Shown: positions 10,833-22,519 of the stretch, piece by piece
How positions within the stretch are numbered: the first letter of the stretch is position 1
How the letters are laid out: the number at the start of each line of letters is the position of its first letter
Program-made: the position numbers and the translations under genes
The notes under the pieces: generated by a model
What the model was told of the DNA's origin: nothing
Seen by the model: the letters and a program-made list of their open reading frames with translations, nothing else
Databases searched by the model: none
From: Adineta ricciae
Taxonomy: Eukaryota; Rotifera; Eurotatoria; Adinetida; Adinetidae
Direction: 5' to 3'
DNA length: 64,000 nucleotides
NCBI GenBank assembly: GCA_905250025.1
Contig: CAJNOJ010000091.1
Span: 1-64,000 of the forward strand

Positions 10833-11314
10833 CTATAAAAAGAATATTTGTACAGAATAAAGCACCGCGAGGGTATACAAAAAAGAACAAACAAACATAA
10901 CAGTTTATTCGTCATCTTTGTCGGTTATTCATTCTGTGTACAGATTGAAGATTTCCTTCGAAGAACGTTTATTTTCCTTTTGAGAAAACATAAAAATAAA
11001 GACAATCAACGACTACAAACAACAACAAGAAGAATAAGAATACAAGAAGAAGAAAAACAAAACAATAAATAATCCACCGTCAGGTCAATTTCTATTCTCC
11101 ATGTGCTACTCGCTCACCTATATTGTTAACAACAATAATTATAGAAATGTATATAATCAATCATATCATAGTTTGGCTTTTTTGTTTTATCTCGCATATG
11201 AATAAAAACGGACAAGAGAAAAAAACAAATAGAAATAAAACACGTTTGTTTTCTATTCATACAAACACATTCACACACACACGCACGCAAACACATATGA
11301 ATGTAATGATCTTT

Positions 11315-12530
11315 CTATTCATCATTTTCACTTGAAGCAGCTCCAGCACTGGCTGTTCCATTAACATCATTGTTTACTTGGCGAGATTTGCGTTCGCGTG
11401 GACTTTTTTTTGGTGAACGATCTAGACGAAAATGAATAGATTTGATTAGTTTTGTTTTTCAAAATAATACTTTGAGGAAGATGATGTTTTGGGATCCAAT
11501 CGGGATCATAGCTGCCTCTGGTTTGTTGGTTTCCAACAAGACTTTGTGAACCTTGTTTGCCACTCATGCGTTTAACACGATTTGAAAGCAAATATTGGTA
11601 TCCTAAGAAACCCAAGAGAACGAGAACGGCGAAGAGAAAGACATAGAGAAAGAATCTAAACCAAAGAATCAAATAAATTTTCGAGAAAATGATTCAATCA
11701 AGTGAATCTTACGTTTCTCCGTCAAATCCTTCGTCAGCATCAGTAAGATTGATGGTTTGATTGAAAACAACATTTTGAAATTGTTTTCCTTCCTAAAGGA
11801 ACACAATTGTATCTTTACCGTAAGAGCAATTTGTTTCTTTTTTTTACATTATTTCGATAGTTGATTAATACAACCAAACCCATTGGTCGGCCATTGAAGG
11901 TTTCACTGGGCATGAATAAATATTCAAATGTAGCTTCGAGACCAGGCTCAAGAACTTTGTCTGATCGTAATGATGTGAAATTTTGAATGTAATAAGTAAA
12001 ATCTTGTGGATAACGTAGAGAACCATCGATTGATTCCACCACAAAGTTTTGTGTGCCATTATTACGAGCGCCGACGAGTAAACGCGTTAGTTTACCGGCA
12101 ATTAATTCTAAAAAAATGATTTTATTCGAACTTGATCGAACGTAAAGAGAATCTTACCATTTGCTCTAGCTGGTTGAATAAAAACATTGACTGTACGAAA
12201 ATCTGGTGATGATGGAATACGTGTTGGATCTTCTCCTTCTGTGCCCTCCTAGAAAAAATCAACTCAGTTTTCATTCTCTCCTCAATAACATCTTTTTCTC
12301 CTACGAGAGTGTCATTTGGCGGTGTAACGATATCATCTGTGCGTGAGCTAGGCTCATCTTCTTCATCTACAGCAACATCAGCGTCCACAATGTCTTCTTC
12401 ACCATGAACAACTAGAAGAAAAACAAATTTTCAACTGATAATCAATATGCGTTCAGCCTGACTTACCTATAGTAGTGAAAAAGAGTAAACCAAAGATGGT
12501 TAGAAATGCAAAGACTCGTGTTATATTCAT
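11315..12530 (-). CDS. SSR1: translocon-associated protein subunit alpha
   Basis: ER membrane protein that sits with the Sec61 channel and assists translocation of some secretory proteins. ATG at 12530-12528, TAG at 11317-11315. It has an N-terminal signal peptide (FAFLTIFGLLFF), an acidic luminal stretch (DADVAVDEEDEP), a conserved luminal domain with FVVESIDGSLRYPQDFTYYI and LEPGLEATFEYLFMPSETF, and one membrane segment (LYVFLFAVLVLLGFLGYQYL). A basic cytosolic tail ends in SENDE. This order is the family's standard layout. Introns are about 50-70 bp. The gene is divergent from the NELF-E-like gene, sharing about 364 bp of upstream DNA. Confidence 0.94.
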
Positions 12531-12894
12531 TTTTAAATCTAAGACAATGATGGAAATGCTATAGCAATTAGAAAAAAAAGGTACGACGAAGACAAGCTCA
12601 TAATTTTACCAACGAACACGCATACTTTTTTCCATAACCAATCAAATTTCAACTTTCATATGGCTTGTAATTATTTTCTTGGCGAAATTCCGAAAAATTG
12701 ACTTGAAAATTAAGAATTTCTCTCGTTACGAAGGGTGTTTTTTTTCGAATCGAATTTATTACCGACATCTTTCCGTTTCTTTTTGATTAAGAAAACAACT
12801 TGGACAATGGCAAAGTCATCTCCTATTGGTTCATTTTCATATATAAGCCATTCATCGGTCGTTGATCAATTACTTGCTCAATCATCCTATCTAA

Positions 12895-13398
12895 ATGTCG
12901 ACCCTTTGTCGTTTTGTATTACCATCAACCTTATCACCAATTGAAGACGCATGTGTTGCCGAATTTAATGAATATAAAAAACGGAAGAAAGAAATTGCAC
13001 AAAACAAATCGTCGATAAAACGTTTAACAAATACAGCAGGAGGAATAACAGCGAGCCTAACAAGTTCTAATGATTCATCACGGCATTCAAAAGATGCCAT
13101 AAGAAATCCTGAACAAGCAAAAGAAGCAGCAAAAAGACTTGTTCAAAGTGGTGCTATTAAAGTTCAAGCACAGAGTAAGGATCAAGGGTTCAAACGTGCA
13201 GCGTCGAATTCAGGTCAAGAACGACCGATTAAAAAAACTGGTTTAACACCGAGTGCATCACCGTCAACAACAAATCAAACGAATCAATTTCAAGCTGTTT
13301 CATTTGTTAGTCCAAGTTCGACACCAAAATTTGTACAATCGAATTCTCATGAAAACAAACGTCATGTTGTTAATTATGATGATACAGACAATTATTGA
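12895..13398 (+). CDS. NELFE: short NELF-E-like protein without an RRM
   Basis: A single-exon 167-residue protein. The N-terminal half has the NELF-E signature: LSPIEDACVAEFNEYKKRKK, then EQAKEAAKRLVQSGAIK and KDQGFKRA. The latter two match the conserved block of animal NELF-E that docks on the rest of the negative elongation factor complex. Animal NELF-E is roughly 380 residues, with an Arg/Asp-rich region and a C-terminal RRM; both are absent here. The protein ends in an acidic Tyr/Asp tail (VVNYDDTDNY) before TGA. A stop is followed by AT-rich DNA and then PSMA6 90 bp downstream, so no RRM exon has room. If functional, it would bind the complex but not RNA. Family call is fairly sure. Confidence 0.75.
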   Translation: MSTLCRFVLPSTLSPIEDACVAEFNEYKKRKKEIAQNKSSIKRLTNTAGGITASLTSSNDSSRHSKDAIRNPEQAKEAAKRLVQSGAIKVQAQSKDQGFKRAASNSGQERPIKKTGLTPSASPSTTNQTNQFQAVSFVSPSSTPKFVQSNSHENKRHVVNYDDTDNY

Positions 13399-13487
13399 AA
13401 AACGTTCTTCTTTTGTTTATGTGTGTATATAGAAATATATATATTTCTAGATTTGATAGAATAATTTAGTTCAATTTTTATCGAACA

Positions 13488-14735
13488 ATGAGTCGAACTG
13501 CATCAGCCGGTTTTGATCGTGATATTACGATCTTTTCACCAGAAGGTCGACTCTATCAAGTTGGTAGGTATTTTTTGAATCATAGAAACATTTCTACGAC
13601 CTGCCTTCGTTTAGAATATGCTTTTAAAGCAATCAATCAAGGCGGTTTAACAACAGTAGCTATACGTGGTACTGACTGTGTAGTTGCCATTGCTCAAAAA
13701 AAAATTCCGGTTAGTCAATTTTCTTCATTGAATTTAAAAGAGATAATGTTGATCGAAGCTGACCATCTCAAGGGATATGAACTAATTCCGTTTTTTCTTC
13801 TTCTAATGGATACCATGCAATGGGATCAGTTTGATGGTCATATAGTCCCATGAGACATTCTTTCTAAAAACTATGCTTTTCGTTGATGATAATACAAGGA
13901 AGGTGAATTGCCTTTCTAAACAATTATATTGATAAGATTTCCATTGAATCTAACTTCAATAACTTGTCTGCTGTCTCTCGTCATATAGGATAAACTTCTT
14001 GATCCTTCGTCTGTTACTCATTTACATGCAATCACACCAACTGTTGGATGTTTAATGACAGGCATGGTTGGTATGTATTCATACTTCGTTTGTCGATGTT
14101 GTTTTCAATGACTTGTCATTTTCGGTATTGTCTAGCCGATTCCCGTTGGCAAGTTCAACGTGCTCGATACGAAGCTGCGTCGTGGAAATATAAATATGGA
14201 TTTGATATTCCGGTGGATGCTATCTGTCGTCGTGTTGCTGATATTTCACAAGTTTATACGCAAGAAGCTGAAATGCGACCACTTGGCTGCTGTAAGAACA
14301 TGATTTGTTGCTTGTTGAGAAAGTTCTTGTTTGATGTTTAGGCATGATTTTGTTTGGCATGGATGAAGAAAAAGGTCCAATGCTATATAAAACCGATCCA
14401 GCTGGTTATTTCTGTGGATTTCGCGCAACTAGTGCCGGTGTCAAACAAACTGAAGCAAATAATTTCTTGGAAAAACGTATTAAGAAAAAAGCTGATTTAA
14501 GTTTCGAAGAAGCGATTGAATTGGCGATTTCAACATTAGCCAGTGTACTTTCAACTGATTTGAAACCCAATGAAATCGAAATTGGTGTTGTAACAAAAGA
14601 TAACGTGAAATTTCGGTTTGTTTTCATTAATTCTAACTTGTTGAACGAAAAGAATCATTGTTGATCTTTACTTTTAGAGTCTTAACAGAAAGCGAAGTCG
14701 AACAACACTTAACACGAATTGCTGAGAAAGAATAA
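13488..14735 (+). CDS. PSMA6: 20S proteasome subunit alpha type 6
   Basis: Structural alpha-ring subunit of the 20S core. Exons 13488-13563, 13615-13709, 13989-14070, 14136-14291, 14342-14615 and 14678-14735 join in frame to 246 residues, the same length as the human protein. The alpha-subunit N-terminus ([20 protein letters not shown], then EYAFKAI) and the blocks [16 protein letters not shown] and [11 protein letters not shown] are typical of PSMA6. Residues [13 protein letters not shown] also fit. Introns are 50-65 bp except the second, which is 279 bp. The start is fixed by the conserved MSR- opening. Confidence 0.96.
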
Positions 14736-14911
14736 ACTAAATTTTCCAATTCCCTTTCATGAACAATCAGTTCTAAAAATCCAGAAATTGTTGTTATTCG
14801 CACTTTTCTTTTTCTTTTGTTTTATTATTATTATTATTGTGATGAAGTAAAACATCCATTTGCCCATCTTTCATTTCAGATAAGAAAACGAACGAGCGTC
14901 ATTGTGTATGG

Positions 14912-17517
14912 ATGGCGACGGTTAGTGTCTTCTTTTTTCTGTTTACGGTCTTGTCATTCAATGCAATCGCCAGCAGTACATCGGGACATGTTCTCTCCAG
15001 TCGAAGCGATCCGTCTGTTCGCGATCGCTTGCCCAAAATTGAAATGAATGCTACTAGTCATTCAATTGTCATGACACTTCATCCAGCAACAATCAATGAC
15101 GAGAGTATCAAACGTTTTCGTTTGCAATATGGAATCAATTTTCCATATCAACACACGATTTATATAAACAAAAATCAAACTTCATTATTTATTGATAAAC
15201 TTTGTAAGAAACGAAAGAATCGATCGTTATTCAAATAAGTCGCTCTTTTTCGTTTAGAACCAAATCAAAAATATATTTTCTCATTGATTGCACTGAACGA
15301 AAATAATGATACAGTCATTCCCGAACAATTCTATGATTTTCAAATGCCATCCGAAGGTAATAAACCCTAAGATAGAACATCCAAAAGTAAACATGTGTTT
15401 TTTTTTCTTCATTCAGATGATGATCGTCAACCGCCGAAAACGCCATTAGAATTAAATCTAATTCCTCGTTCGAAAACGTCCGTTCTTTTGCAATGGACTG
15501 ATGTCGATTATCCAAAGTCCAGTCGTTTACCATCATCACGTCGTTATAAGATTCAAGTGCACGAATTAGATCTGAATCAACAAATTGTAAAACAACAAGA
15601 AATCTTGACCAATAACGAACAATCACATCTGATTGAAAACTTAAAACCGTTAACAAACTATGAATTTGCCGTGAAGGCAATTGATGGTGATCTCGAAAGT
15701 GATTATTCGTTATCAATTGAGTATTCGAATGCGATCTATCCGATAAAACAGTTAAATATGATAACGAATAATGATCCGTCAAAGGTAACATTAACATGGC
15801 AAATGCCGGAAGATACAAGTGGAATTAAATCATTTATTATTTATTATAATGAACAAGGAGAAAGTGGACCGGAACAGAAAGTTATCGTACCTGCTGATTC
15901 TACGCAAACGACAATTTCAAATTTAAAACCGAATACAAAATATTTGTTTAGAATTGTTTCAGCTAATCAATTTAATGATGAATCAACACCCGAAACAAGA
16001 TTGTATAAAACACCAAATGGTAAAACGAATTTCTATTCCTATCATCTATTTTCTCAACTGAACTTTTCATTTTAGTTGTAGACACAAAGAATGTTGAAGC
16101 GAATAAAGGTAAGTTGATTAAGTGATTTGAATGTTGACTTAATTTCCGATTTAGTTCAAAATATATTCGGCTGGCCATCGTTGGGATTATCAAATAATTC
16201 TTGGCTAATCATTCTGATTGTAATCAGTATCATCTGTCTATGCGTATTTATCACTGGTATTATGATTTGTTCTCGAACACAATGCTGTTTTTGTGTGTCA
16301 AATGATAAAAAACAAATTCACGATTCTCCAACACATCTCCATCAACGGCAATATTCTCCGACAAGTAACACAGCATCATCGTCGCTTATTAAACCAACTG
16401 ATCTTTGGGCCGGAGCAGATTGTCTTTCACCACCGACAGCAACAATTCGGAATTCGAATGTTGGAGAGAGACACTATGAAACATCATCAACAGCTGGTAG
16501 TGGAACACTACAACGATGTAACCATCATCATCATCATCATCATCCTCTGTATCTTCACAATCAAGAAACGCAACCACTGACAAATAATCTGGAATCAAAT
16601 ATGGACCAACAACGACATTCATTTGTACCTTCAAACGATGGTTCGAGTTCGATTGATGGAAATACAAGTGGATTTACATTGAACGGAAAATTTAATGCTA
16701 GTGTCCGCTCAAGACCCATTGCCGTTGGCGGATCATTTGATCAGCAAACACAAAAGAAATCCATGAAGAATCTACGTAAGTCATCACATTCACTCTATAA
16801 ATTGAATGAAACAATTATTGCATTTCTTTTTAGCAATGGGTACGGCATATATTATGAATCATACGAATATAGTTCAACAACAACAGCATGTCACCGTTCG
16901 ACCTATTCAGCAAAAAGCTCAATATATTGTGCGACCCAGTGACCAATCCCATTCAATTGGATCAGGTAAGATCCGTTCGAACAAACAAAGATTACTACGT
17001 TCGTTCTTCTACTACTTTTTTCATTATAGGTCCATCATCACCCGACTACCAACATTCCCCGTCCAACAGTCATTGCAGCTCAAATCATAATCCACCATCG
17101 ATTCAATCAAATTCTTTTCAAGGAACTGCTGTCTACGATAAAGTCTCCAATACAAATAATGCTAATGAACATTCCGACAGTCAACGTGCTCTTCTTCTCA
17201 CTGCCAAACCGAATCTACGCAGTTTTACCGTTCCTGTTGCCCCACCAATTATTCCACCACCGACAGTTTCCGCTAAACAACAAGCAACTGTTTTACCGGC
17301 AAATGCTCAATGTAAGTATTTCTTTGCGTTCCTAATTGAAATTCTTACTTGTTTTCCAATGTTAGACAAATCGCCATTTCGTAGTCCAAATCGTCCGATA
17401 TTGAATAATTATACAAAAGAAATTTCGTCTGATGAAATTGATGCCAATCCAGCTGATGTCCTCGAAGATGTACGCAATCAACTCGGCAATCTAATGAAGA
17501 AAGATTTTCAATGTTAG
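14912..17517 (+). CDS. DCC/neogenin-like netrin receptor lacking Ig domains; stop at first splice junction
   Basis: Single-pass receptor. It has a signal peptide (VFFFLFTVLSFNAIA), three fibronectin type III domains (15020-15356, 15430-15735, 15740-16015), a membrane helix (WLIILIVISIICLCVFITGI, about 16201-16260) and a long cytoplasmic tail. The tail carries three blocks like the conserved DCC/neogenin motifs: IKPTDLW (P1, about 16390), RSFTVPVAPPIIPPP (P2, about 17220) and a C-terminal helix DVRNQLGNLMKKDFQC (P3) ending the protein. Family members have four Ig and six FN3 domains; here all Ig and half the FN3 domains are missing. A His run lies near 16525. Joining the donor after 15203 to the acceptor before 15258 makes T|AA, a stop, where GAA is expected. 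The copy may be a damaged allele, or one base may be miscalled. Confidence 0.75.
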
Positions 17518-17838
17518 ATTTACAACTCTCTCAGGAATTCGCTGATATAGTTTTTTTTTTTAAATATTGTCTCTGTGGTGCTAGATCTCAACTGTCTCTG
17601 TTCTTTTCTTGTTGGCTGACTTTCTTTTGTGCAAACATAATCATCTCATCTCTTGTCAGGCATTGTTTTATACATTGTACAACACTGATATGTATACATA
17701 TAGTCATTTTGTGCGTGCGTGTGTGTGAATGTCGCTAATAATAATTACGTCTACAGATAGATAAGTCGGATGGTTTTTTTTATTTTAGACGTATAAAATC
17801 GTGTTGTTTTCTTTTTCAATTTCAGATTTCACTTCGAT

Positions 17839-18942
17839 ATGCCTCGATATGCGCAATTGGTCTTAGTAAGCTCGAATCGAGATGATCTTGATTGGATTTA
17901 AGCAAGATTGCGTTTATAGGGACCAGCCGGTTCAGGAAAATCGACCTATTGTAGTTCGATGGTGAAACACGGAGAAGTCGTTAAACGAACAATCAATGTT
18001 GTTAATCTTGATCCAGCAGCAGAACATTTCGACTATCCAGTGTTCGCTGGTAAATGCTAAAGCCAAACGTTTTACATTTCGAAAGATCGTGATTGATGTT
18101 TAGATGTACGAGAATTGATTGAAATTGATGACGCAATGGATGACCAAGCATTACGATTTGGTCCGAATGGTGGTCTTATTTTCTGTATGGAGTATGTTAT
18201 TCGATCATTAACAGTGATGTTCATGAGAATTAATCTTTCCTAGATACTTTGAAAGAAATCTCGAATGGTTACAAGAACAGTTAGGCGATGGCGAGGATGA
18301 TTACTTTCTATTTGATTGCCCCGGTTCGTTGATTCCTTTCAAAGTTATTCTGTTTTTTTTGAAAATCATGATTTTCAGGTCAAATTGAATTATATACTCA
18401 TGTGCCTATCATGCGCCGTGTAGTAAACCAATTACAAAATTGGAACTTTCGTGTTTGTGGTGTATTTCTTGTCGATGCACAATTTTGTGTTGAACAGTCG
18501 AAATTTTTAAGTGGAATGTTAACAGCATTATCTTCAATGATTCAACTAGAAATTCCGTTTATTCATGTTTTATCGAAAGTTGATCTTCTTTCCAAACGCG
18601 ATAAGAAACGTTTGAAAAAGTACGGAAAATCTCAATAAAAATTTTCTGATTTAAACTTTCTTTTGGTTTAGATTTGTCGATCCTGATGTATATCAACTAG
18701 CAAGCAGTGAAATATCGAATAGTTTTCTCGGAAGATACGGTCAACTAAACAAAGCCATAGCAAGTGTGATATACGATTACAGTCTAGTGAAGTTTTATAC
18801 ATTGGACATGAGTAAAGAAGATTCGATCACAGATCTGTTAGGAGAAATCGATTTATGTATGCAGTATGGCGAAGATTTTGATGTTAAAGAACCGAAAGAG
18901 GTGGAAAATAATGAATCGGAAGATTTTCATGATGATGAGTGA
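17839..18942 (+). CDS. GPN3: GPN-loop GTPase 3
   Basis: GTPase needed for assembly and nuclear import of RNA polymerases. Exons 17839-17865, 17920-18049, 18104-18191, 18244-18323, 18379-18619 and 18672-18942 join in frame. The product opens MPRYAQLVL, then the P-loop [11 protein letters not shown], the GPN loop in [27 protein letters not shown] (switch/Walker B) and a KVDLLS specificity motif. It ends with an acidic tail ([11 protein letters not shown]), and length matches the family. Introns are 50-55 bp. The MPRYAQLV opening fixes the start and separates it from GPN1 and GPN2. Confidence 0.95.
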
Positions 18943-19143
18943 TTCGACTTATTTTTGTTATTTGTTTTTTTTTGTACAAAGAAAATAAAGTAAAAGCAAT
19001 CACGTTGTAACCGTAGAGACATTTTCCTATGACGTCATTCAATGGTGTAAAGAACGGAAAAGAAAAAATGTTATTGCACCATTGCAAATATAGTCACTTG
19101 ATAAATGTTTCATCATACGCTCGTTTGTTTTTCTTTTTCAGAT

Positions 19144-21253
19144 ATGTCGTCAAAAGCGTGTAAATGCGGTGGAACTGAGATCGATATCGATCGTGCACGA
19201 GGTGTTAGCGTGTGTAAAAAATGTGCAGAAGTTATCGAAGATACATGCATTGTTAATGAAGCGGAATTAACGGAAACTAGTGGCGGTGGTATACAGGTTG
19301 TCGGACAATGGGTTTCGAACGATGATCTACGAGGATCGAGCGGTGGTGGTGGTATGATGGGCTTTAACGCTCGCGAATCTCGACAAATTACATTGCAAAA
19401 AGCTCGACGTGGTATTATGGATATTGCTGGTAGCATGCGAATGAATCAACATTGTGTTGAGGCCGCATTCAAAGTAAAATCAGATGTGATTTTCTGATTT
19501 TATCAGCTACCTATTTTTTTTTTGTTGACATCTAGATTTACAAAATGGCATTAGATCGTGGTCTCTCTCGAGGAAACAAAGCCAGTCATCTTCTTTCTGC
19601 ATGCTTGTATATTATCTGTCGTACAGAAGGCACACAACATATTTTATTGGATTTTTGTGACCATGTCGATGCGGATATCAGTATTTTGGCACGTATCTAC
19701 TTACGGTTAGCTCGAGAATTATGTATTAATGTACCGCATACCGACCCGTCACTTCTTATCCCACGGTACGCAGCCAAGCTGGATTTTGGTGATCGAACAA
19801 ATGCTGTTTCTAATACTGCACTACGTATTGTTCAACGTATGAAACGTGATTGGTTGAATATTGGTCGACGTTCTTCAGGTCTTTGTGGCTCTGCTTTATT
19901 ATTTGCTGCACGAATGCATAATTTCAATCGAACTATTCAACAAATTGTTGATGTTGTGAAAATTTCTAAAGCAACGATTATTCGCCGTTTACAAGAATTT
20001 GAAGTAACACCAACAGCACAACTGAATTTGCAAGAATTCGATACGATTGAACTTGAAGAAGAACAGGACCCACCGGCATTTTCAAAAGCAAAACGTATGA
20101 CGAAACTTGCTCAACATGAAGAATCATTTAACATTGAACAAATCGAACGAGACATTCTCGATACACAACAACAAATTGATGAACAGTTGGAAAAATTACA
20201 TAAACCACGTGGCCAGTTGGCTAAGTAAGAGCCTTTTTTAACTTAAATCCGTTCCATACTGAATGCGTTTTGTTCGCTATTAGGTATGCGAAATATATCG
20301 ATATGGAGAAAAATGTTTTAAGTAACGAAGAGGATGAATTAATTCAAAAAGTATTAACAACGAAATCCAATAAACGAAAGAATACTGTCAAGTCCGATGA
20401 TGACGATACTGAGAGTACGGCGGACTTATTAACAACTGAAACAGACACTCTACCCATCGATGAGAATGATATGAAATGGGCAGCTAATTACATCGAAGAG
20501 CAGCAAACCCAACTGATTCTCTCTTTATTGAATGACGGTGATAATAAATCAACAAACAATCACAGTGAACAGAACGAACTAGATCAAGAAGAAGAAGAAG
20601 AAGATTACAAGTGTCTTCGGCCATCTCTGGAAGCAATGGGCATTGTTCCAGTCAAATCATCATTGAATTATTCAGCAGACAATCCTCAAACAAGTACATC
20701 GAGTAGTGCAATCCGGCAGCACCACGTTGTACTAGATTTCCCTGAATGGCATCCATCGGTTGATTTAACCAATGATGAACTTGATTTAACCGGTATCGAC
20801 GATAATGAAATTGAAGAAATGATTTTAACACGTGATGAAACGAAATTGAAGCTGAAATCATGGTTACGTGAAAATAAGGACTGGTTCTTAGAAGAGAAAC
20901 GTCGTCAGCGTAATAAAGAAGCCGCTGAGCAAAAGAAAATAGGTTCAAGTACAATGACAGCTGCGCAACGACGCAAACGCAAGAAGAAAGCAGCGGCAAC
21001 AACAAATGATTTAACTAAATCCGGTAGCGTTGCCGTCGGTACTCAGCATCAACTTGGTGGTTTTACGTTGACACCAGCTGGCTTAGCTGCAGCTGCGTTA
21101 GAAGCTGAAAAACATTCTCAAGATAATCGTCTATCCAGCAAAATTAACTATGATGTATTAAAGAAATTAACGATGAAGAAAGACACAACAGAACAAGTAT
21201 CAACATCATCACCATTAACGACAAATACAAATGAAACAGAAAGAACTACATAA
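19144..21253 (+). CDS. BRF1: TFIIIB subunit BRF1
   Basis: RNA polymerase III initiation factor related to TFIIB. Exons 19144-19473, 19536-20224 and 20284-21253 give about 662 residues, close to animal BRF1. The order is an N-terminal zinc ribbon, two cyclin folds (CLYIICRTEGTQHILLDF and MKRDWLNIGRRSSGLCGSAL), the segment LEEEQDPPAF, then a charged C-terminal half. That half includes the BRF1 TBP-binding block around WLRENKDWFLEEK and LSSKINYDVLKKL. The ribbon's first pair reads C-K-C rather than the usual C-x-x-C, while the second pair is C-K-K-C. The chosen ATG at 19144 follows TTTTTCAG, so a 5' UTR intron probably precedes it; an upstream in-frame ATG at 19105 is less likely. Confidence 0.93.
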
Positions 21254-21593
21254 AAAATGATTTTCATTCTACCGACTATTTTTACATACCATTGTTACTC
21301 ATTTCGTACTTCTAGACAATAATGATTTGTTTTTGTTTCATTTTCAAAAAATATCATTGTACAAAATATCTCAATCTTAACTCATCTGCCTTTTGCATAG
21401 TGAGAAATATTTTATCTGATATGACACAAGAGAAAAGATTGCATCACAAAGCCACAATGGTCTTTTTCTCCTGATGACTCATGAAGAAAAACAATCGTTT
21501 TGTTTTCCTTCCTTTTGTCTATTATGAAATATTTCATAGATTTCGCACGATACATGTCACATTTCGACATTCCCCCTCACGGATTTCAGCGAC

Positions 21594-21600
21594 TATAAGA
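21594..21600 (+). promoter_or_regulatory. candidate TATA box
   Basis: TATAAGA lies 50 bp before the ATG of the single-exon ORF at 21650, which would place transcription start near 21620-21630 with a very short leader. Position and spacing fit a core TATA element; no test is possible from sequence alone. Confidence 0.45.
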
Positions 21601-21649
21601 GGAGACAGATATCATCGATGAGAGCACATTTCACTAAGTCGTCTTCGTT

Positions 21650-22519
21650 ATGGTTTGTTTTGTGCATCACCAACACTTCTCCAACAAATTTCATACTGCT
21701 GTCAATCAACTGCGACATTTGAAAGAATTTTCTCATCAGACATTACAAAACCTTCCTAAACATTGTTGTTCATGCTATAGGAAACAAAATGATGTTTTAT
21801 CTTCGATAACAAAACGCTCTTCAACAAGAACAACGATTTTTGATGCTTTACGTCTGATATGTCTTCAATGTGAATTGGAACAATACATTTCGCTTGAAAT
21901 GTCACTTGCTCCATTCAAAACCAAGCATTTTCTACGATTACCTTTCCCAACGTTACTCGATTCACAAGAAGAAACAAGATTATCCAATGAATTTATCGCC
22001 CGGCAAGACAATATTCAAGATTTAATTCAACACATGCAAAACGCTCACTTTGAATTCATTACACCAACAACATCCAAAACACTGTTATGCGATCTTACTC
22101 AAATGCGATACTTTCTAGTGTCAAGATGCTCGACATATACTGAAGCAATTCAAGCCATCTATGGTCTTTGGGTGATGATTTCCGTTGAAGATCCGTCACA
22201 TTTCGAAATCATCAAGCATATTCTCGAACAACAGTGGATGAAATTTCTTGAAAACAGTAAATGGATATCTTCGCACAGAACGTTCAATTGGCGACAAGAT
22301 CTTCCTCGAAAAATCATGTTTAAGAAAACCGAGAATGTTCGACAATACGACTGTGAATACGAAGCAGATGAAGATGATGCTAAAGAAAACAGTATTGATG
22401 ATGAAATATCAATGTCAACACATCCATCGTTAACATTTCGTCCTATTCGGTTCAAAAATTCGGATTCATCACGTATTCGCCGACGACAACATCTTTTATT
22501 TTCAGCTACCAATATTTAA
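21650..22519 (+). CDS. orphan single-exon 289-residue protein
   Basis: I do not recognise this protein. It is one uninterrupted frame, ATG 21650 to TAA 22519. It has a Cys/His cluster near residue 40 (HCCSCYRK) and a mixed helical middle. The tail is acidic then basic (EYEADEDDAKENSIDDE followed by RIRRRQHLLF). There is no signal peptide or membrane helix. The lack of introns among intron-rich neighbours and the TATA-like box 50 bp upstream suggest an inducible or retro-derived gene. The reverse strand also has 117-codon frames here, but they lack a coherent protein. Confidence 0.6.
   Translation: MVCFVHHQHFSNKFHTAVNQLRHLKEFSHQTLQNLPKHCCSCYRKQNDVLSSITKRSSTRTTIFDALRLICLQCELEQYISLEMSLAPFKTKHFLRLPFPTLLDSQEETRLSNEFIARQDNIQDLIQHMQNAHFEFITPTTSKTLLCDLTQMRYFLVSRCSTYTEAIQAIYGLWVMISVEDPSHFEIIKHILEQQWMKFLENSKWISSHRTFNWRQDLPRKIMFKKTENVRQYDCEYEADEDDAKENSIDDEISMSTHPSLTFRPIRFKNSDSSRIRRRQHLLFSATNI

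Noticed and set aside
10678..11072. Possible separate small gene in front of INPP4
   Set aside because: The minus frame up to 10832 splices in frame into INPP4 and looks like the end of its C2 domain; the rest is AT-rich leader DNA.
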